The notes beneath the pieces were generated by a model. It did not search any database, had not been told where the DNA came from, and saw nothing but the letters and a program-made list of their open reading frames with translations. Below, piece by piece: positions 51,953-60,572 of a stretch of DNA of 64,000 bases (positions are counted from its first letter, which is position 1; the number at the start of each line of letters is the position of its first letter). The DNA comes from Eubacterium sp. 14-2. Lineage in GTDB: Bacteria > Bacillota > Clostridia > Lachnospirales > Lachnospiraceae. Location: positions 1,185,400-1,249,399 of the forward strand of contig NZ_KE159568.1 of NCBI RefSeq assembly GCF_000403845.2. The letters are read 5' to 3'. A program made the position numbers and the translations under genes.

Positions 51953-52618
51953 ATGAAATTCAAGTTGAAAGACCCAGGAAGTTCCATTACCCATTTTATC
52001 GGAATGCTGATGGCTCTGTTTGCCGCCACTCCGCTGTTAATCCGTGCTTCCATGAATCCGGACATGGTTCATGTGGCTTCTCTTTCTATTTTTATTATAA
52101 GTATGATTTTACTTTACGGCGCCAGCGCCGCCTATCATGCACTGGATTTATCTGAAACAACAAACCGTATCCTGCGCAAACTGGATCATATGATGATTTT
52201 TGTGCTGATTGCCGGAACCTATACGCCGGTATGCGTAATTGTTCTGGGAGGCCGGACGGGCTATGGTCTTCTGGCTCTGGTCTGGGGCATCGCCCTTGTG
52301 GGAATCCTTGTAAAAGCCTTCTGGATTACCTGCCCGAAATGGTTTTCTTCTATATTATATATTGCCATGGGCTGGGTATGCGTACTGGCCTTTACCCAGA
52401 TTATTACCTCTCTTTCTCCTCAGGCATTTGGCTGGCTGCTGGCGGGAGGTATTATTTACACCATCGGAGGTGTCATATATGCCCTGAAACTGCCGATTTT
52501 CAATTCCAGACATAAAAATTTCGGCTCCCATGAGATTTTTCATCTGTTCGTTATGGGCGGCAGTGTGTGTCATTTTATTATGATGTACTGTTTTGTGGCA
52601 AATATGCCTCTTCTCTGA
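51953..52618 (+). CDS. trhA: TrhA/hemolysin III family membrane protein
   Basis: 221 residues and seven membrane segments. The family pattern is clear: ITHFIGMLMALFAATPLL, YGASAAYHALDLSE, LRKLDHMMIFVLIAGTYTPV and HEIFHLFVMGGSVCHF, the last two with metal-ligand His residues of the PAQR-like fold. Known members influence membrane lipid balance rather than lysis. AAAGGAGGATATG... precedes the ATG at 51953 by about 10 bases. A type-B hairpin element follows the stop codon. Confidence 0.9.
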   Translation: MKFKLKDPGSSITHFIGMLMALFAATPLLIRASMNPDMVHVASLSIFIISMILLYGASAAYHALDLSETTNRILRKLDHMMIFVLIAGTYTPVCVIVLGGRTGYGLLALVWGIALVGILVKAFWITCPKWFSSILYIAMGWVCVLAFTQIITSLSPQAFGWLLAGGIIYTIGGVIYALKLPIFNSRHKNFGSHEIFHLFVMGGSVCHFIMMYCFVANMPLL

Positions 52619-52620
52619 TT

Positions 52621-52664
52621 TTGTATTCTATAGGAAATCCGGAGGAATTTCCTATAGAATACAA
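52621..52664. repeat. Type-B interspersed hairpin element
   Basis: Arms TTGTATTCTATAGGAAAT/ATTTCCTATAGAATACAA with inner ATCC-N3-GGAATT. Arm changes relative to the copies at 6564 and 13701 are compensated on both sides. It lies 3 bases after trhA and may double as a terminator. Confidence 0.85.
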
Positions 52665-52715
52665 AAGGGACAGGGATTTTCCCTGCCCCTTTTGTATGAC
52701 TCCGGCAATACCATA

Positions 52716-52985
52716 TCACTTTATAACGGAAGCCTGTCCATGGATCAGGGCTTCTTTTTCTTTTCGGGTAAGTTTTTTAATCCAGGCTTCCCGCTGCATG
52801 GCTTCCTGCCTGGTCTCATGTTCTTCCATATACATGAGTTTCACCGGGCCCCGTCCTCTGGTGTATTTGGCTCCCTGTCCCGCATTGTGCCGCTCCAGCC
52901 TTTTTTCCAGATTATTGGTCCATCCTGTGTACAGGGTACCGTCGCTGCACTGTAAAATATAAGTAACATTCTGTTTTTCTTTCAT
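52716..52985 (-). CDS. GIY-YIG nuclease-domain protein (UPF0213/YhbQ-type)
   Basis: 89 residues covering one GIY-YIG domain: TYILQCSDGTLYTGWTNN (Tyr residues of the motif), RLERHNAGQGAKYTRGRGPVKLMYMEE and EAMQREAWIKKLTRKEKEALI, with the catalytic Arg and Glu positions kept. Such small proteins may act in nucleic-acid repair; the exact role is unknown. Ribosome site CAGGAG. Confidence 0.88.
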   Translation of the reverse strand: MKEKQNVTYILQCSDGTLYTGWTNNLEKRLERHNAGQGAKYTRGRGPVKLMYMEEHETRQEAMQREAWIKKLTRKEKEALIHGQASVIK

Positions 52986-53209
52986 TCTGTCTGTTGGCTC
53001 CTGTTATGTACAGAGACTGCAGGCAGTCTCCTGTATGCAAAGCAGCACGTAACGCTGGTATGTTTTCCGTGGTACATGGGCATAAACCGATCTCCGTTTA
53101 AAGTATAAAAAAATTTCATTCCGGAATGATGAAACCGTGCTGCGGATTGTCGCTTTCCTCTATACTCTATGTTATGAAAAACATGGAAATCAGTGCCTGT
53201 TTTGCCCGG
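52986..53209. other. Intergenic region with one hairpin
   Basis: Holds a palindrome GAGACTGC-N2-GCAGTCTC at about 53012-53029 without a U-tract. No other signal was recognised. Confidence 0.4.
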
Positions 53210-54649
53210 TTAAACTTTCTGAATGCGGCATACAATGGTTTTTACTGCCTCTGAAGCCGCATTGGCAGATGCACGTCCGTCACCGGGCGTTTTTCCCAGT
53301 GTAATCATATACCTGCCATCTCCGTGAAAATACAGTTTGTTATGTTTCCTGTCTTTGCTGATAAATCCCAGTTCCTGCAATCTTCTTTTGTCTTTGGCAT
53401 TCAGCCTGCCCACCCTGCTTAAGATATCTTTCAAATCCGTTTCCAGGATTTTCCCTTTTCCTGTAATTTCATTTTCCGCTAAAATTGCCTTTAACACATG
53501 ATAAATTCTCCAGCCCACCTGATTGGGATCATCATCCATCTGTTTCTTTTCCCGCTCCAGCAGTTCCAGAATCATATCTTTGATTTCACCTTCAAAAAAT
53601 TCCGTTTCACTGCATGAAAATACAATATCTCCTGTCTGCCCGCCTTTCCTGTTCTGCAGTGCATGTTCGTAATACTGCACCTTGCCTCTCAGTTCATTTG
53701 CCTCTGCTTCCAGTTGCCCACATTTATCCTCCTTTGATTTTACTATTTCTTCCATTGACTTCAATATTTTTTCAAAGGCTTCTCCCAATCCCTTATTTTC
53801 TTCCTTATACTGCTGGCTCTTTTCCAGCAGTTTCTGATATTTTATGGTTTCCCAGGTATATTTATCCTCAACCTTCACCTGAGAGAGTCTCCTGCATACA
53901 GCATCTACAATGTCATTTCTGAACGTATTGGACTTACTGAATGCCTCAGGGATTATCCTGTTGCCCACCTTGTCCGTATAATAAATATGTACTGCTCCGT
54001 TAAAGGGATTTTCCCCTCCCGTTCTTTTCTTCAGCTCTGTCGTTATGTCCGTACTTTCCTCCACCAGTACATGGGCTGTCCCCGCCAGATCTTTTGCCAG
54101 TTCCTCTGTATCCAGAATGGTTGTACTGTCCATAAACCGTTTGGTAACATATACCACCGGCAGCAGATATTTTGTTCTTCCGCATATCACATCTTCCGCC
54201 AGATTTATATTCTGCCTGGTAATCAGAACTTCCTTATCTGAAATCAGCAGCCTGTTATCTTCTGCTCCGTAGCCTGCCCGCAGTATCTCTTTCATCAGCC
54301 TTGGACGATGGAACCGGTGGGGCACAATGCTTTCCTTATCCATGGCGTCCCGGTTCAGACGTACAAACAGCAGATTTCTGCCATCGCTTTCTGTAAAGGT
54401 AAAATCACTGGTCCAGAGAATATCGCCGTCCCTGTTTTCCAGCCGGATTGCCATGGTTCTGTTATCATTTGACACAATCAGGGAAAATTTCTGTTTTTCA
54501 CATTCCCGTTCATAGAAATCTTCCCCGTTCCAGACAAGATTTCCAAATCCATAGTGCTGGCTCTTATTTACCCATTCAAAAGCAAGCTCTGCCATTTTCT
54601 CTTTCGTTAATTCTTTTTTCACATAAAACATTGTTGAAAATATTACCAT
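53210..54649 (-). CDS. Uncharacterised protein with central coiled coil and C-terminal helical domain
   Basis: 479 residues from the ATG at 54649 (AAAGGAGCGGGAGC before it). The N-terminal region (1-250) is alpha/beta, with LPVVYVTKRFMDSTTILD and LAGTAHVLVEEST; a coiled coil (about 275-335, with KSMEEIVKSKEDKCGQLEAEANELRGK) is followed by a helical, winged-helix-like C-terminus (ILETDLKDILSRVGRLNAKDKRRLQELGF). I recall similar N-terminal segments (LPVVYV...AHVLVQES) in uncharacterised bacterial proteins, some in accessory clusters, but cannot name the family. It stands alone here; a defence or regulatory role is speculative. Confidence 0.6.
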   Translation of the reverse strand: MVIFSTMFYVKKELTKEKMAELAFEWVNKSQHYGFGNLVWNGEDFYERECEKQKFSLIVSNDNRTMAIRLENRDGDILWTSDFTFTESDGRNLLFVRLNRDAMDKESIVPHRFHRPRLMKEILRAGYGAEDNRLLISDKEVLITRQNINLAEDVICGRTKYLLPVVYVTKRFMDSTTILDTEELAKDLAGTAHVLVEESTDITTELKKRTGGENPFNGAVHIYYTDKVGNRIIPEAFSKSNTFRNDIVDAVCRRLSQVKVEDKYTWETIKYQKLLEKSQQYKEENKGLGEAFEKILKSMEEIVKSKEDKCGQLEAEANELRGKVQYYEHALQNRKGGQTGDIVFSCSETEFFEGEIKDMILELLEREKKQMDDDPNQVGWRIYHVLKAILAENEITGKGKILETDLKDILSRVGRLNAKDKRRLQELGFISKDRKHNKLYFHGDGRYMITLGKTPGDGRASANAASEAVKTIVCRIQKV

Positions 54650-54802
54650 GCTCCCGCTCCTTTGTATTTTCTGTCCTGTTTCAGATAAAACCGGACTGTT
54701 ATCCTGTGTTTTTCCAGGTTCATTTGTTTCTTTTTTGTATTTTAGCATAAAAAAATCTGTTATTCCATAAAATTTCCGGAGTTTCTCCGTCCCTTCCGCC
54801 AG

Positions 54803-54850
54803 AAAAAAACTGCCGCACCATTGACGGTTTCATCCATGATGCAGCAGTTT
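54803..54850 (-). terminator. Terminator after spoIIQ
   Basis: Minus strand: AAACTGCTGCATCAT pairs with ATGGTGCGGCAGTTT (a few mismatches) and TTTTTTT follows, about 5 bases past the stop codon. Confidence 0.85.
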
Positions 54851-54857
54851 CCTGTTC

Positions 54858-55646
54858 TTATTCCAGATGTTCCATGGGATTCACCGGCGCACCGTCTTTC
54901 AGAAGCTGAAAATAAAGGTTTGCGCCTTCCACCGAATAATATTTAGTGGGCTCGTTCACATAGCCGATAATTTCACCGCTCTCCACATAGTCTCCCTGAT
55001 TTTTGGGAATTTCCTTTAACTGTCCATACCGGGCGCTGTAACCGTCTCCCAGATCCACAGTCATGGTAATTCCTGTCTCTTCACTGGTCTCAATTGCAGT
55101 TACCTTACCGGAAGCCACCGCATTAACCGGCGTATTGACTTCTGCCTGAATAATCACAGCGGGATTGTACTTATACTGATCCAGCGTTGCAAAATATACC
55201 GTCTGATCCATATTATAATTCAGGATCACATTTCCCTGCAGAGGCCAGCTCAGATCCGCTGCCGCATCAAAATGAAGTTCCGGTTCCACCGGACTGCTTA
55301 CTTCTGATACCACCTCAGGTTCATCCATAAAATTATCTTCCTGGGGTTTAATCATATTAGAGACTTCTTCTGTGGTTTCTTCCTGTTCTCTGGCTTTGAT
55401 TTTTGCTTTGGCTTCAGCGGCTGCTTCTGCTCTGGCCTGTTCCTGTGCCGCTTTCATCCGGGCTGCATCCTCTTCTCTTGCCTGCTGCACCTGAGCTTCT
55501 CTCTCTTTTGCCAGCTGAGCTTCCTGTTCCCGCTCCTGCTGCGCATAGTACAGTCCAGTCATTCCAAAAGCTGCCACAATCATAATCACTGCTGCCACAA
55601 TATAGGATTTCCGGTTAAAAAATGCTGCAAATTTTTTATTTCTCAT
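54858..55646 (-). CDS. spoIIQ: SpoIIQ-like M23-fold sporulation protein
   Basis: 262 residues. A membrane segment (about 14-36) is followed by an Ala/Glu/Gln-rich coiled coil (37-90), then a LytM/M23 fold (about 135-262: LSWPLQGNVILNYNMD, VNTPVNAVASGKVTAIE, LGDGYSARYGQLKEI, GEIIGYVNEP, LYFQLLKDGAPVNP). The zinc ligands of active M23 enzymes (HxxxD and HxH) are missing; NLYFQL replaces HxHFEL, so it is probably a structural SpoIIQ binding SpoIIIAH in the engulfing forespore. Located next to spoIID. ATG at 55646 with GGAAGGTG upstream. Confidence 0.85.
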   Translation of the reverse strand: MRNKKFAAFFNRKSYIVAAVIMIVAAFGMTGLYYAQQEREQEAQLAKEREAQVQQAREEDAARMKAAQEQARAEAAAEAKAKIKAREQEETTEEVSNMIKPQEDNFMDEPEVVSEVSSPVEPELHFDAAADLSWPLQGNVILNYNMDQTVYFATLDQYKYNPAVIIQAEVNTPVNAVASGKVTAIETSEETGITMTVDLGDGYSARYGQLKEIPKNQGDYVESGEIIGYVNEPTKYYSVEGANLYFQLLKDGAPVNPMEHLE

Positions 55647-55768
55647 CCTGTCACCTTCCATTTCTGTTTGATTTTCCTTCTTATTTTTGCCGGAAAAACT
55701 GGTATTATACAGGATTTATGAGAAAATTTTACTTCACTTTTTCAAATGGAACACCGGAAAACTTCCCC

Positions 55769-56701
55769 TCATTTTTCCTCAATGGAAATATCTTTATAGT
55801 AGTATTCCAAAAGGGCTTTATAATCTTTTCCTTCTTTTGCAAGGGCATTTGCCCCATACTGGCTGAATCCCAGGCCATGTCCCAGGCCTTTTGTGACAAT
55901 CCGCACCTGGTTTTCCACCTCCTTCAGATAAAAACAGGAAGAATTCAGCTTAAAATGATTTCGAAACTCTTCTCCTGTTATGGTCTGTTCTCCCACTGTT
56001 ACCTTTGTGGCATAATCACCGGAATCCCGCTCTGCCACAACCACAGACTCAGCGATTTTCTCTGCTTCTCCCTGAAATTCCGGACAGATTTCTTTCACCT
56101 TTTTTAAAAATTCCTCTTTTTCCAGAAAAATCACTTTCAGAAAATCAGGAGAAGGGATGTCCATGCCGCTGTCCACACACTCCAGATAGGGCTCATCTTC
56201 TCTCTGCAGAGCCTCCCTGGCACTGCGGGTCTTTCCCGCGCTTACAGCATGAAAAGCAGCCTGAATGGGATTTTTATCATAGCAGAGAATTTCACCCCTG
56301 GTAGCCTCTGCAGCAGCCGTCAGAATCCGGTAATTTTCCTCGAATCCATCCTGGCCCCAGAGTTCCAGCATTTCCTCCCTGGACATGGATTCCGGCAGAA
56401 TTTTTTCCTCCGTGGCCAGCGCGGCCGTCAGTTCTGTCCTGGCAATTACGGTCTGAGCTTTGATGGTCTCCATCTGATAGTCCAGCGGAATTTCTTTAGC
56501 CACAATTCCGGTGAGATATTCTTCCACATCCAGCTCCTCATCTCCCGTTTCCATTACCTGAGGGGTATTTTCCCCCAGCACATCTCTGAGTTTTTCCCTG
56601 TCCGGGCCTGTCTGATTATTCTGAAACAAAAGGGTTACAATATACGGTACCGTGAGAATCAGCACACAGACCGCCAGAAACGTTTTTATTTTTTCTTTCA
56701 A
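55769..56701 (-). CDS. spoIID: Stage II sporulation protein D
   Basis: 310 residues with an N-terminal membrane anchor (7-26). The SpoIID/LytB core runs from LDVEEYLTGIVAKEIPLDYQMETIKAQTVIART to the C-terminal KGLGHGLGFSQYGANALAKEGKDYKALLEYYY. SpoIID is a lytic transglycosylase that thins septal peptidoglycan during forespore engulfment. It is directly upstream of spoIIQ in the same direction with a 122-base gap. Together they show that the organism carries sporulation genes. Confidence 0.95.
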   Translation of the reverse strand: MKEKIKTFLAVCVLILTVPYIVTLLFQNNQTGPDREKLRDVLGENTPQVMETGDEELDVEEYLTGIVAKEIPLDYQMETIKAQTVIARTELTAALATEEKILPESMSREEMLELWGQDGFEENYRILTAAAEATRGEILCYDKNPIQAAFHAVSAGKTRSAREALQREDEPYLECVDSGMDIPSPDFLKVIFLEKEEFLKKVKEICPEFQGEAEKIAESVVVAERDSGDYATKVTVGEQTITGEEFRNHFKLNSSCFYLKEVENQVRIVTKGLGHGLGFSQYGANALAKEGKDYKALLEYYYKDISIEEK

Positions 56702-56888
56702 AACAGCACCCCCTTTTCTGACTATATGCCGGAAAAGGAAAAATTATGAGCTTCTCATCCCCATAGCCCAGGCCTTCTGAAATTTACAAACAAACGTTCT
56801 TTTTCTGTTGCTTTTTCCTTTCTCCTGTGTTATGATAATTACAGAACATGAGTTCTTTCATATTATTCAGGACTGGAGGGGTTCTCTT

Positions 56889-58241
56889 ATGAATTTACAG
56901 AAAAATACAGATTTGCTGGAGAAACTGACCATCCTGTCTGACGCGGCCAAATATGATGTGGCCTGCACCTCCAGCGGCATTGACCGTAAAGGCACCAAAA
57001 CAGGCATTGGGAATACCATCGCTCCCGGTGTCTGTCATACTTTTTCTGCAGATGGAAGGTGCGTCTCACTTCTGAAAATATTATTTACCAACGAATGCAT
57101 TTTTAACTGCGCCTACTGTCTGAACAACTGTACAACAGATGTAAAGCGCGCCGCATTCACCCCCGATGAGATCTGCACCCTTACCATGGAATTTTATCGT
57201 CGGAATTACATTGAAGGGCTGTTCCTGAGTTCCGGTATTATGGTCAGCCCCAATTATACCATGGATCTCATCTATCAGACCATTTTCAGGCTCCGCCGAA
57301 TCCATCATTTCAACGGCTATATTCATGTGAAGTCCATTCCCGGCGCTGACCCCGCCCTGATTGAACGGACGGGATATCTGGTGGATCGTATGAGTATCAA
57401 TCTGGAACTTCCCACAGCAGACAGTCTGCGGCAGCTGGCTCCCTGTAAATCCCGGACTACTATTTTAAAACCCATGCGCCAGATTCAGAACCGTATCACT
57501 GACAACAAACAGGAGCTGATGGTTTACCGGGAAACGCCCCGGTTCGTCCCGGCCGGCCAGTCTACCCAGATGATTATCGGCGCCACACCGGAGAATGATT
57601 TTCAGATTATGAGCGTGGCAGAAAGTCTCTATCAGAAATTTCAGCTCAAACGTGTCTTTTACTCGGCCTTTGTAAATGTAAACGGCAACTCCATGCTGCC
57701 TGCTCTGCCCGGCGGACCCCCATTGCTTCGGGAACACCGGCTGTATCAGGCAGACTGGCTGCTGCGCTATTATCATTTCCACGTTTCGGAGCTTTTATCG
57801 GAGGACCGTCCGGATTTTAACATTTTTCTGGATCCCAAATGCGACTGGGCTCTGCGCCATCTGGAATATTTCCCTGTGGAAATCAACAAGGCCTCTTATC
57901 AGACGCTGCTGCGGGTGCCCGGCATTGGCTATAAATCTGCGGAACGGATTGTAAAAGCCCGCAGAAGAAACCGCCTGTCCTTCGACGACCTGAAGAAAAT
58001 CGGCGTGGTATTAAAGCGGGCTCTGTATTTTATCACCTGTTCCGGAAAAATGATGTACAACACCAAACTGGAAGAAAATTATATCTGCCAGAACCTTATG
58101 CGGGACAAAACCCAGATTCCAAAGGATATCCGGGAAGGCGGCTACCAGCAGCTCAGTTTCTTTGACCAGGATATGCGGGCGGACTTTCAGCTGACAGACG
58201 CTCAGATTATCCCTCCCGGACAGCGGATTGTCTCCCTTTAG
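56889..58241 (+). CDS. Putative DNA modification/repair radical SAM protein
   Basis: 450 residues. A radical-SAM cluster motif C70-x3-C74-x2-C77 (CIFNCAYC) is followed by a helix-hairpin-helix DNA-binding motif (LLRVPGIGYKSAERIVKARRRNRLS, about 345-370). This is the TIGR03916-type family, nearly always beside a TIGR03915/DUF4130-type partner, as here (14 bases downstream). The reaction is unknown; the HhH motif and partner point to DNA repair or base modification. The ATG at 56889 follows GGAGGGG. Confidence 0.9.
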   Translation: MNLQKNTDLLEKLTILSDAAKYDVACTSSGIDRKGTKTGIGNTIAPGVCHTFSADGRCVSLLKILFTNECIFNCAYCLNNCTTDVKRAAFTPDEICTLTMEFYRRNYIEGLFLSSGIMVSPNYTMDLIYQTIFRLRRIHHFNGYIHVKSIPGADPALIERTGYLVDRMSINLELPTADSLRQLAPCKSRTTILKPMRQIQNRITDNKQELMVYRETPRFVPAGQSTQMIIGATPENDFQIMSVAESLYQKFQLKRVFYSAFVNVNGNSMLPALPGGPPLLREHRLYQADWLLRYYHFHVSELLSEDRPDFNIFLDPKCDWALRHLEYFPVEINKASYQTLLRVPGIGYKSAERIVKARRRNRLSFDDLKKIGVVLKRALYFITCSGKMMYNTKLEENYICQNLMRDKTQIPKDIREGGYQQLSFFDQDMRADFQLTDAQIIPPGQRIVSL

Positions 58242-58255
58242 AAAGGACGGTATTT

Positions 58256-59050
58256 ATGTATATATTTCTCTGTGAAGACAGCATTGACGGTATTTTCACC
58301 GGAGTATATGACGCCTGGGCCAGCAGATACGGTCATGGGAATATTTCCCTTACTACCTGTCCGCCGGATAACTACAGTCTGTTCAGCGAATACATTACGG
58401 TGCAGACGGATTATGAAAAAAGTGAAAAGGTGGCCCGCACTCTGCGCAGCCGCCTTGGAGAAGAAACTTATACGGAACTCTGTCAGGCTGCCTCTTCCCT
58501 GGAGGAGCACAGCCGTAAAGCAGACATGAACAAAGCAGAAGCTATCTACCGCACCATTGTTCTGGCACTGGCTCTGGAAGACGGCAGCAAAGTTCTGAAT
58601 TATCTGGGAGAACCTTATGTAAACCGGGTATTCCGGCTTTCCAGAAGCACCGGCAACGAAGCCCATCACCTGTTGGGATTCCTGCGGTTTCAGGAACTGG
58701 AAAACGGACTTCTTTTCGCCCGGATTCATCCCAGGAACCATGTACTCCCTTTCCTGGGAGAGCACTTTTCCGACCGCCTTCCCCAGGAAAATTTCATGAT
58801 TTACGATGCCGCACATAACCAGGCCGCCCTCCACCCAAAGGGAAAGGGATTCTTCCTTACGGATACCAGAGAACTGGATCAGGAAATGATTCACCGTTAT
58901 TCTCCGGAAGAACTGGAATATCAGAAGCTCTGGTGCGGATTTTTTGACAGTATTGCCATTGAAGCCCGGATTAACCCCAGACTCCAGAACCAGAATATTC
59001 TCAAACGGTTCCAGCAGGATGTGATTGAATTCAGTTCCAGGCAGCGTTAA
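58256..59050 (+). CDS. DUF4130 (TIGR03915-type) DNA metabolism partner protein
   Basis: 264 residues, starting MYIFLCEDSIDGIFTGVYDAW and containing NEAHHLLGFLRFQELENGLLFARIHPRNHVLPFLGEHFSDRL, typical of the family. In some bacteria it is fused to a uracil-DNA-glycosylase-family domain, which supports a DNA-repair link. It is transcribed with the radical SAM gene and overlaps the convergent ksgA by 4 bases at the stop codons. Confidence 0.9.
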   Translation: MYIFLCEDSIDGIFTGVYDAWASRYGHGNISLTTCPPDNYSLFSEYITVQTDYEKSEKVARTLRSRLGEETYTELCQAASSLEEHSRKADMNKAEAIYRTIVLALALEDGSKVLNYLGEPYVNRVFRLSRSTGNEAHHLLGFLRFQELENGLLFARIHPRNHVLPFLGEHFSDRLPQENFMIYDAAHNQAALHPKGKGFFLTDTRELDQEMIHRYSPEELEYQKLWCGFFDSIAIEARINPRLQNQNILKRFQQDVIEFSSRQR

Positions 59051-59910
59051 GACTCTCCCAGCAGGTTACTGAGCGCCGCAAACTGCTCCAGTGTCAGGGC
59101 TTCTCCCCGGATATCGGGCGCAAGCCCCATGGTCCCAAGGGCATTTACAATCTGCTGTTTTTCCAGATTCAGCTCTGCACCATTGTTCAGACCGTTTACC
59201 AGTGTTTTACGCCGCTGGTTAAAGGAGGCACGTATCATCCGAAACATCAGGCTTTCATCCCTGACCTGCACCGGGTTCTCTCTGTGCCTGGTAAGACGTA
59301 TCACAGCGCTTCCCACCTTAGGCCGGGGAATAAAACAGTTGGGCGGTACGTTTGCCACAATTTCCGGTCTGGCATAATACCGGACTGCCAGAGAAAGCGC
59401 TCCGTAATCTTTCGTTCCGGGCCCCGCCTGCATACGCTCTGCCACTTCTTTCTGAACCATAATCGTGATACTGTCCACCGGGACATGGCTTTCAAATAAT
59501 CCCATAATAATGGGAGTTGTAATATAATAAGGCAGATTTGCCACTACTTTTATGGGCCTGCCCTGATTCTTTTCCTGCGCCAGACGGTTAATGTCCACTT
59601 TCAGGATATCTTCATTCAGTACCTCTACATTTTCATATGCACTTAAAGTATCCGCCAGAATGGGGATCAGATTCCGGTCTATCTCCACTGCTGCCACCTC
59701 TCTGGCATTTTCGCAGAGATACTGGGTCATGGTTCCGATTCCCGGACCGATTTCCAGTACAAAATCCTCCTGCGTAATCTCTGCCGCCTGGATAATTTTC
59801 TCCAGAACTCTGGGGTCAATCAGAAAATTCTGTCCGAACTTTTTCTGAAAATTAAAATTATATTTCTGTAATACCGCAATGGTATTCTGTGGTTTTCCTA
59901 AATCAGCCAT
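59047..59910 (-). CDS. rsmA: 16S rRNA (adenine 1518/1519) dimethyltransferase KsgA/RsmA
   Basis: 287 residues. FQKKFGQNFLIDPRVLEKI, the SAM motif LEIGPGIGTMTQYL, and the catalytic NLPYYITTPI; the C-terminus has SFNQRRKTLVNGL. It dimethylates two adenines near the 16S 3' end, a quality step in small-subunit assembly. The ATG at 59910 follows AGAAGGTAACA; a 47-residue frame extension upstream overlaps the ABC permease gene and is rejected. Only 122 bases from the permease stop codon. Confidence 0.96.
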   Translation of the reverse strand: MADLGKPQNTIAVLQKYNFNFQKKFGQNFLIDPRVLEKIIQAAEITQEDFVLEIGPGIGTMTQYLCENAREVAAVEIDRNLIPILADTLSAYENVEVLNEDILKVDINRLAQEKNQGRPIKVVANLPYYITTPIIMGLFESHVPVDSITIMVQKEVAERMQAGPGTKDYGALSLAVRYYARPEIVANVPPNCFIPRPKVGSAVIRLTRHRENPVQVRDESLMFRMIRASFNQRRKTLVNGLNNGAELNLEKQQIVNALGTMGLAPDIRGEALTLEQFAALSNLLGES

Positions 59911-60032
59911 TGTTACCTTCTTTCTGCTGTTGTCTGTTTTAACTGCCTGCCCCGCCGGCCATTTCCAAAAATTTCTGCCAGTTTCTGAAACCGGCATGGC
60001 GGCATATGGAGCCCTTTCTGTTCCAGAGCCTG

Positions 60033-60572
60033 TCAGTAAAGTATCCTGCACAGCCCTGTTGTTATCGCCATTCCCCCTGATAAAAATACGGGAAACAGGA
60101 ACAATGCCCGTTCACCTGCCGCAAGCAGGCCCAGGAAACTGAGAAAAAACCAGATTCCGCTTACTGCGGTGCACAAAAGGATTCCTCCCGCTGTACCTGG
60201 TGCAATTTCCTGACGAATCAGCATTCTGCACAAAAAGCCAAAGACCTGCATTCCAAGCTGAAACCCGAAAATTTTTCCGGCCGATACCGCTATTGCCAGC
60301 AGATATTTCTTCCTGTCCACCGGAAAGTAACGAATCTTCTCATACATGGAGCGCCAGTGTTCCTTTTCCCATCTGGTATAAGACACCATCACACCAAGGA
60401 GAAATACCATCATGGTCAGGGCTGACACCGTACATATAAACAGGGGTTCTTTATAATCTGCTGAAAGAAGCAGCTGAAAATAAAGGCTTTCCCCCAGAAA
60501 CAAAAGCATAAATCTGGCTCCCACAGGCCTTCTGTCAAGCTCTCTTATGTTTTCCCATGTTCTTTTCCCCAT
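60033..60572 (-). CDS. ABC-exporter membrane component (short)
   Basis: 179 residues with about five hydrophobic segments (around 18-38, 45-65, 88-112, 122-145, 150-170) and no recognised motif. The gene overlaps the end of the upstream ATPase gene by 38 bases and starts with ATG after GGAGGCGGAG, so it is the likely permease partner of that ATPase. Confidence 0.7.
   Translation of the reverse strand: MGKRTWENIRELDRRPVGARFMLLFLGESLYFQLLLSADYKEPLFICTVSALTMMVFLLGVMVSYTRWEKEHWRSMYEKIRYFPVDRKKYLLAIAVSAGKIFGFQLGMQVFGFLCRMLIRQEIAPGTAGGILLCTAVSGIWFFLSFLGLLAAGERALFLFPVFLSGGMAITTGLCRILY

Noticed and set aside
53012-53029. LexA or terminator site upstream of the GIY-YIG gene
   Set aside because: A plain palindrome without U-tract or SOS-box sequence.
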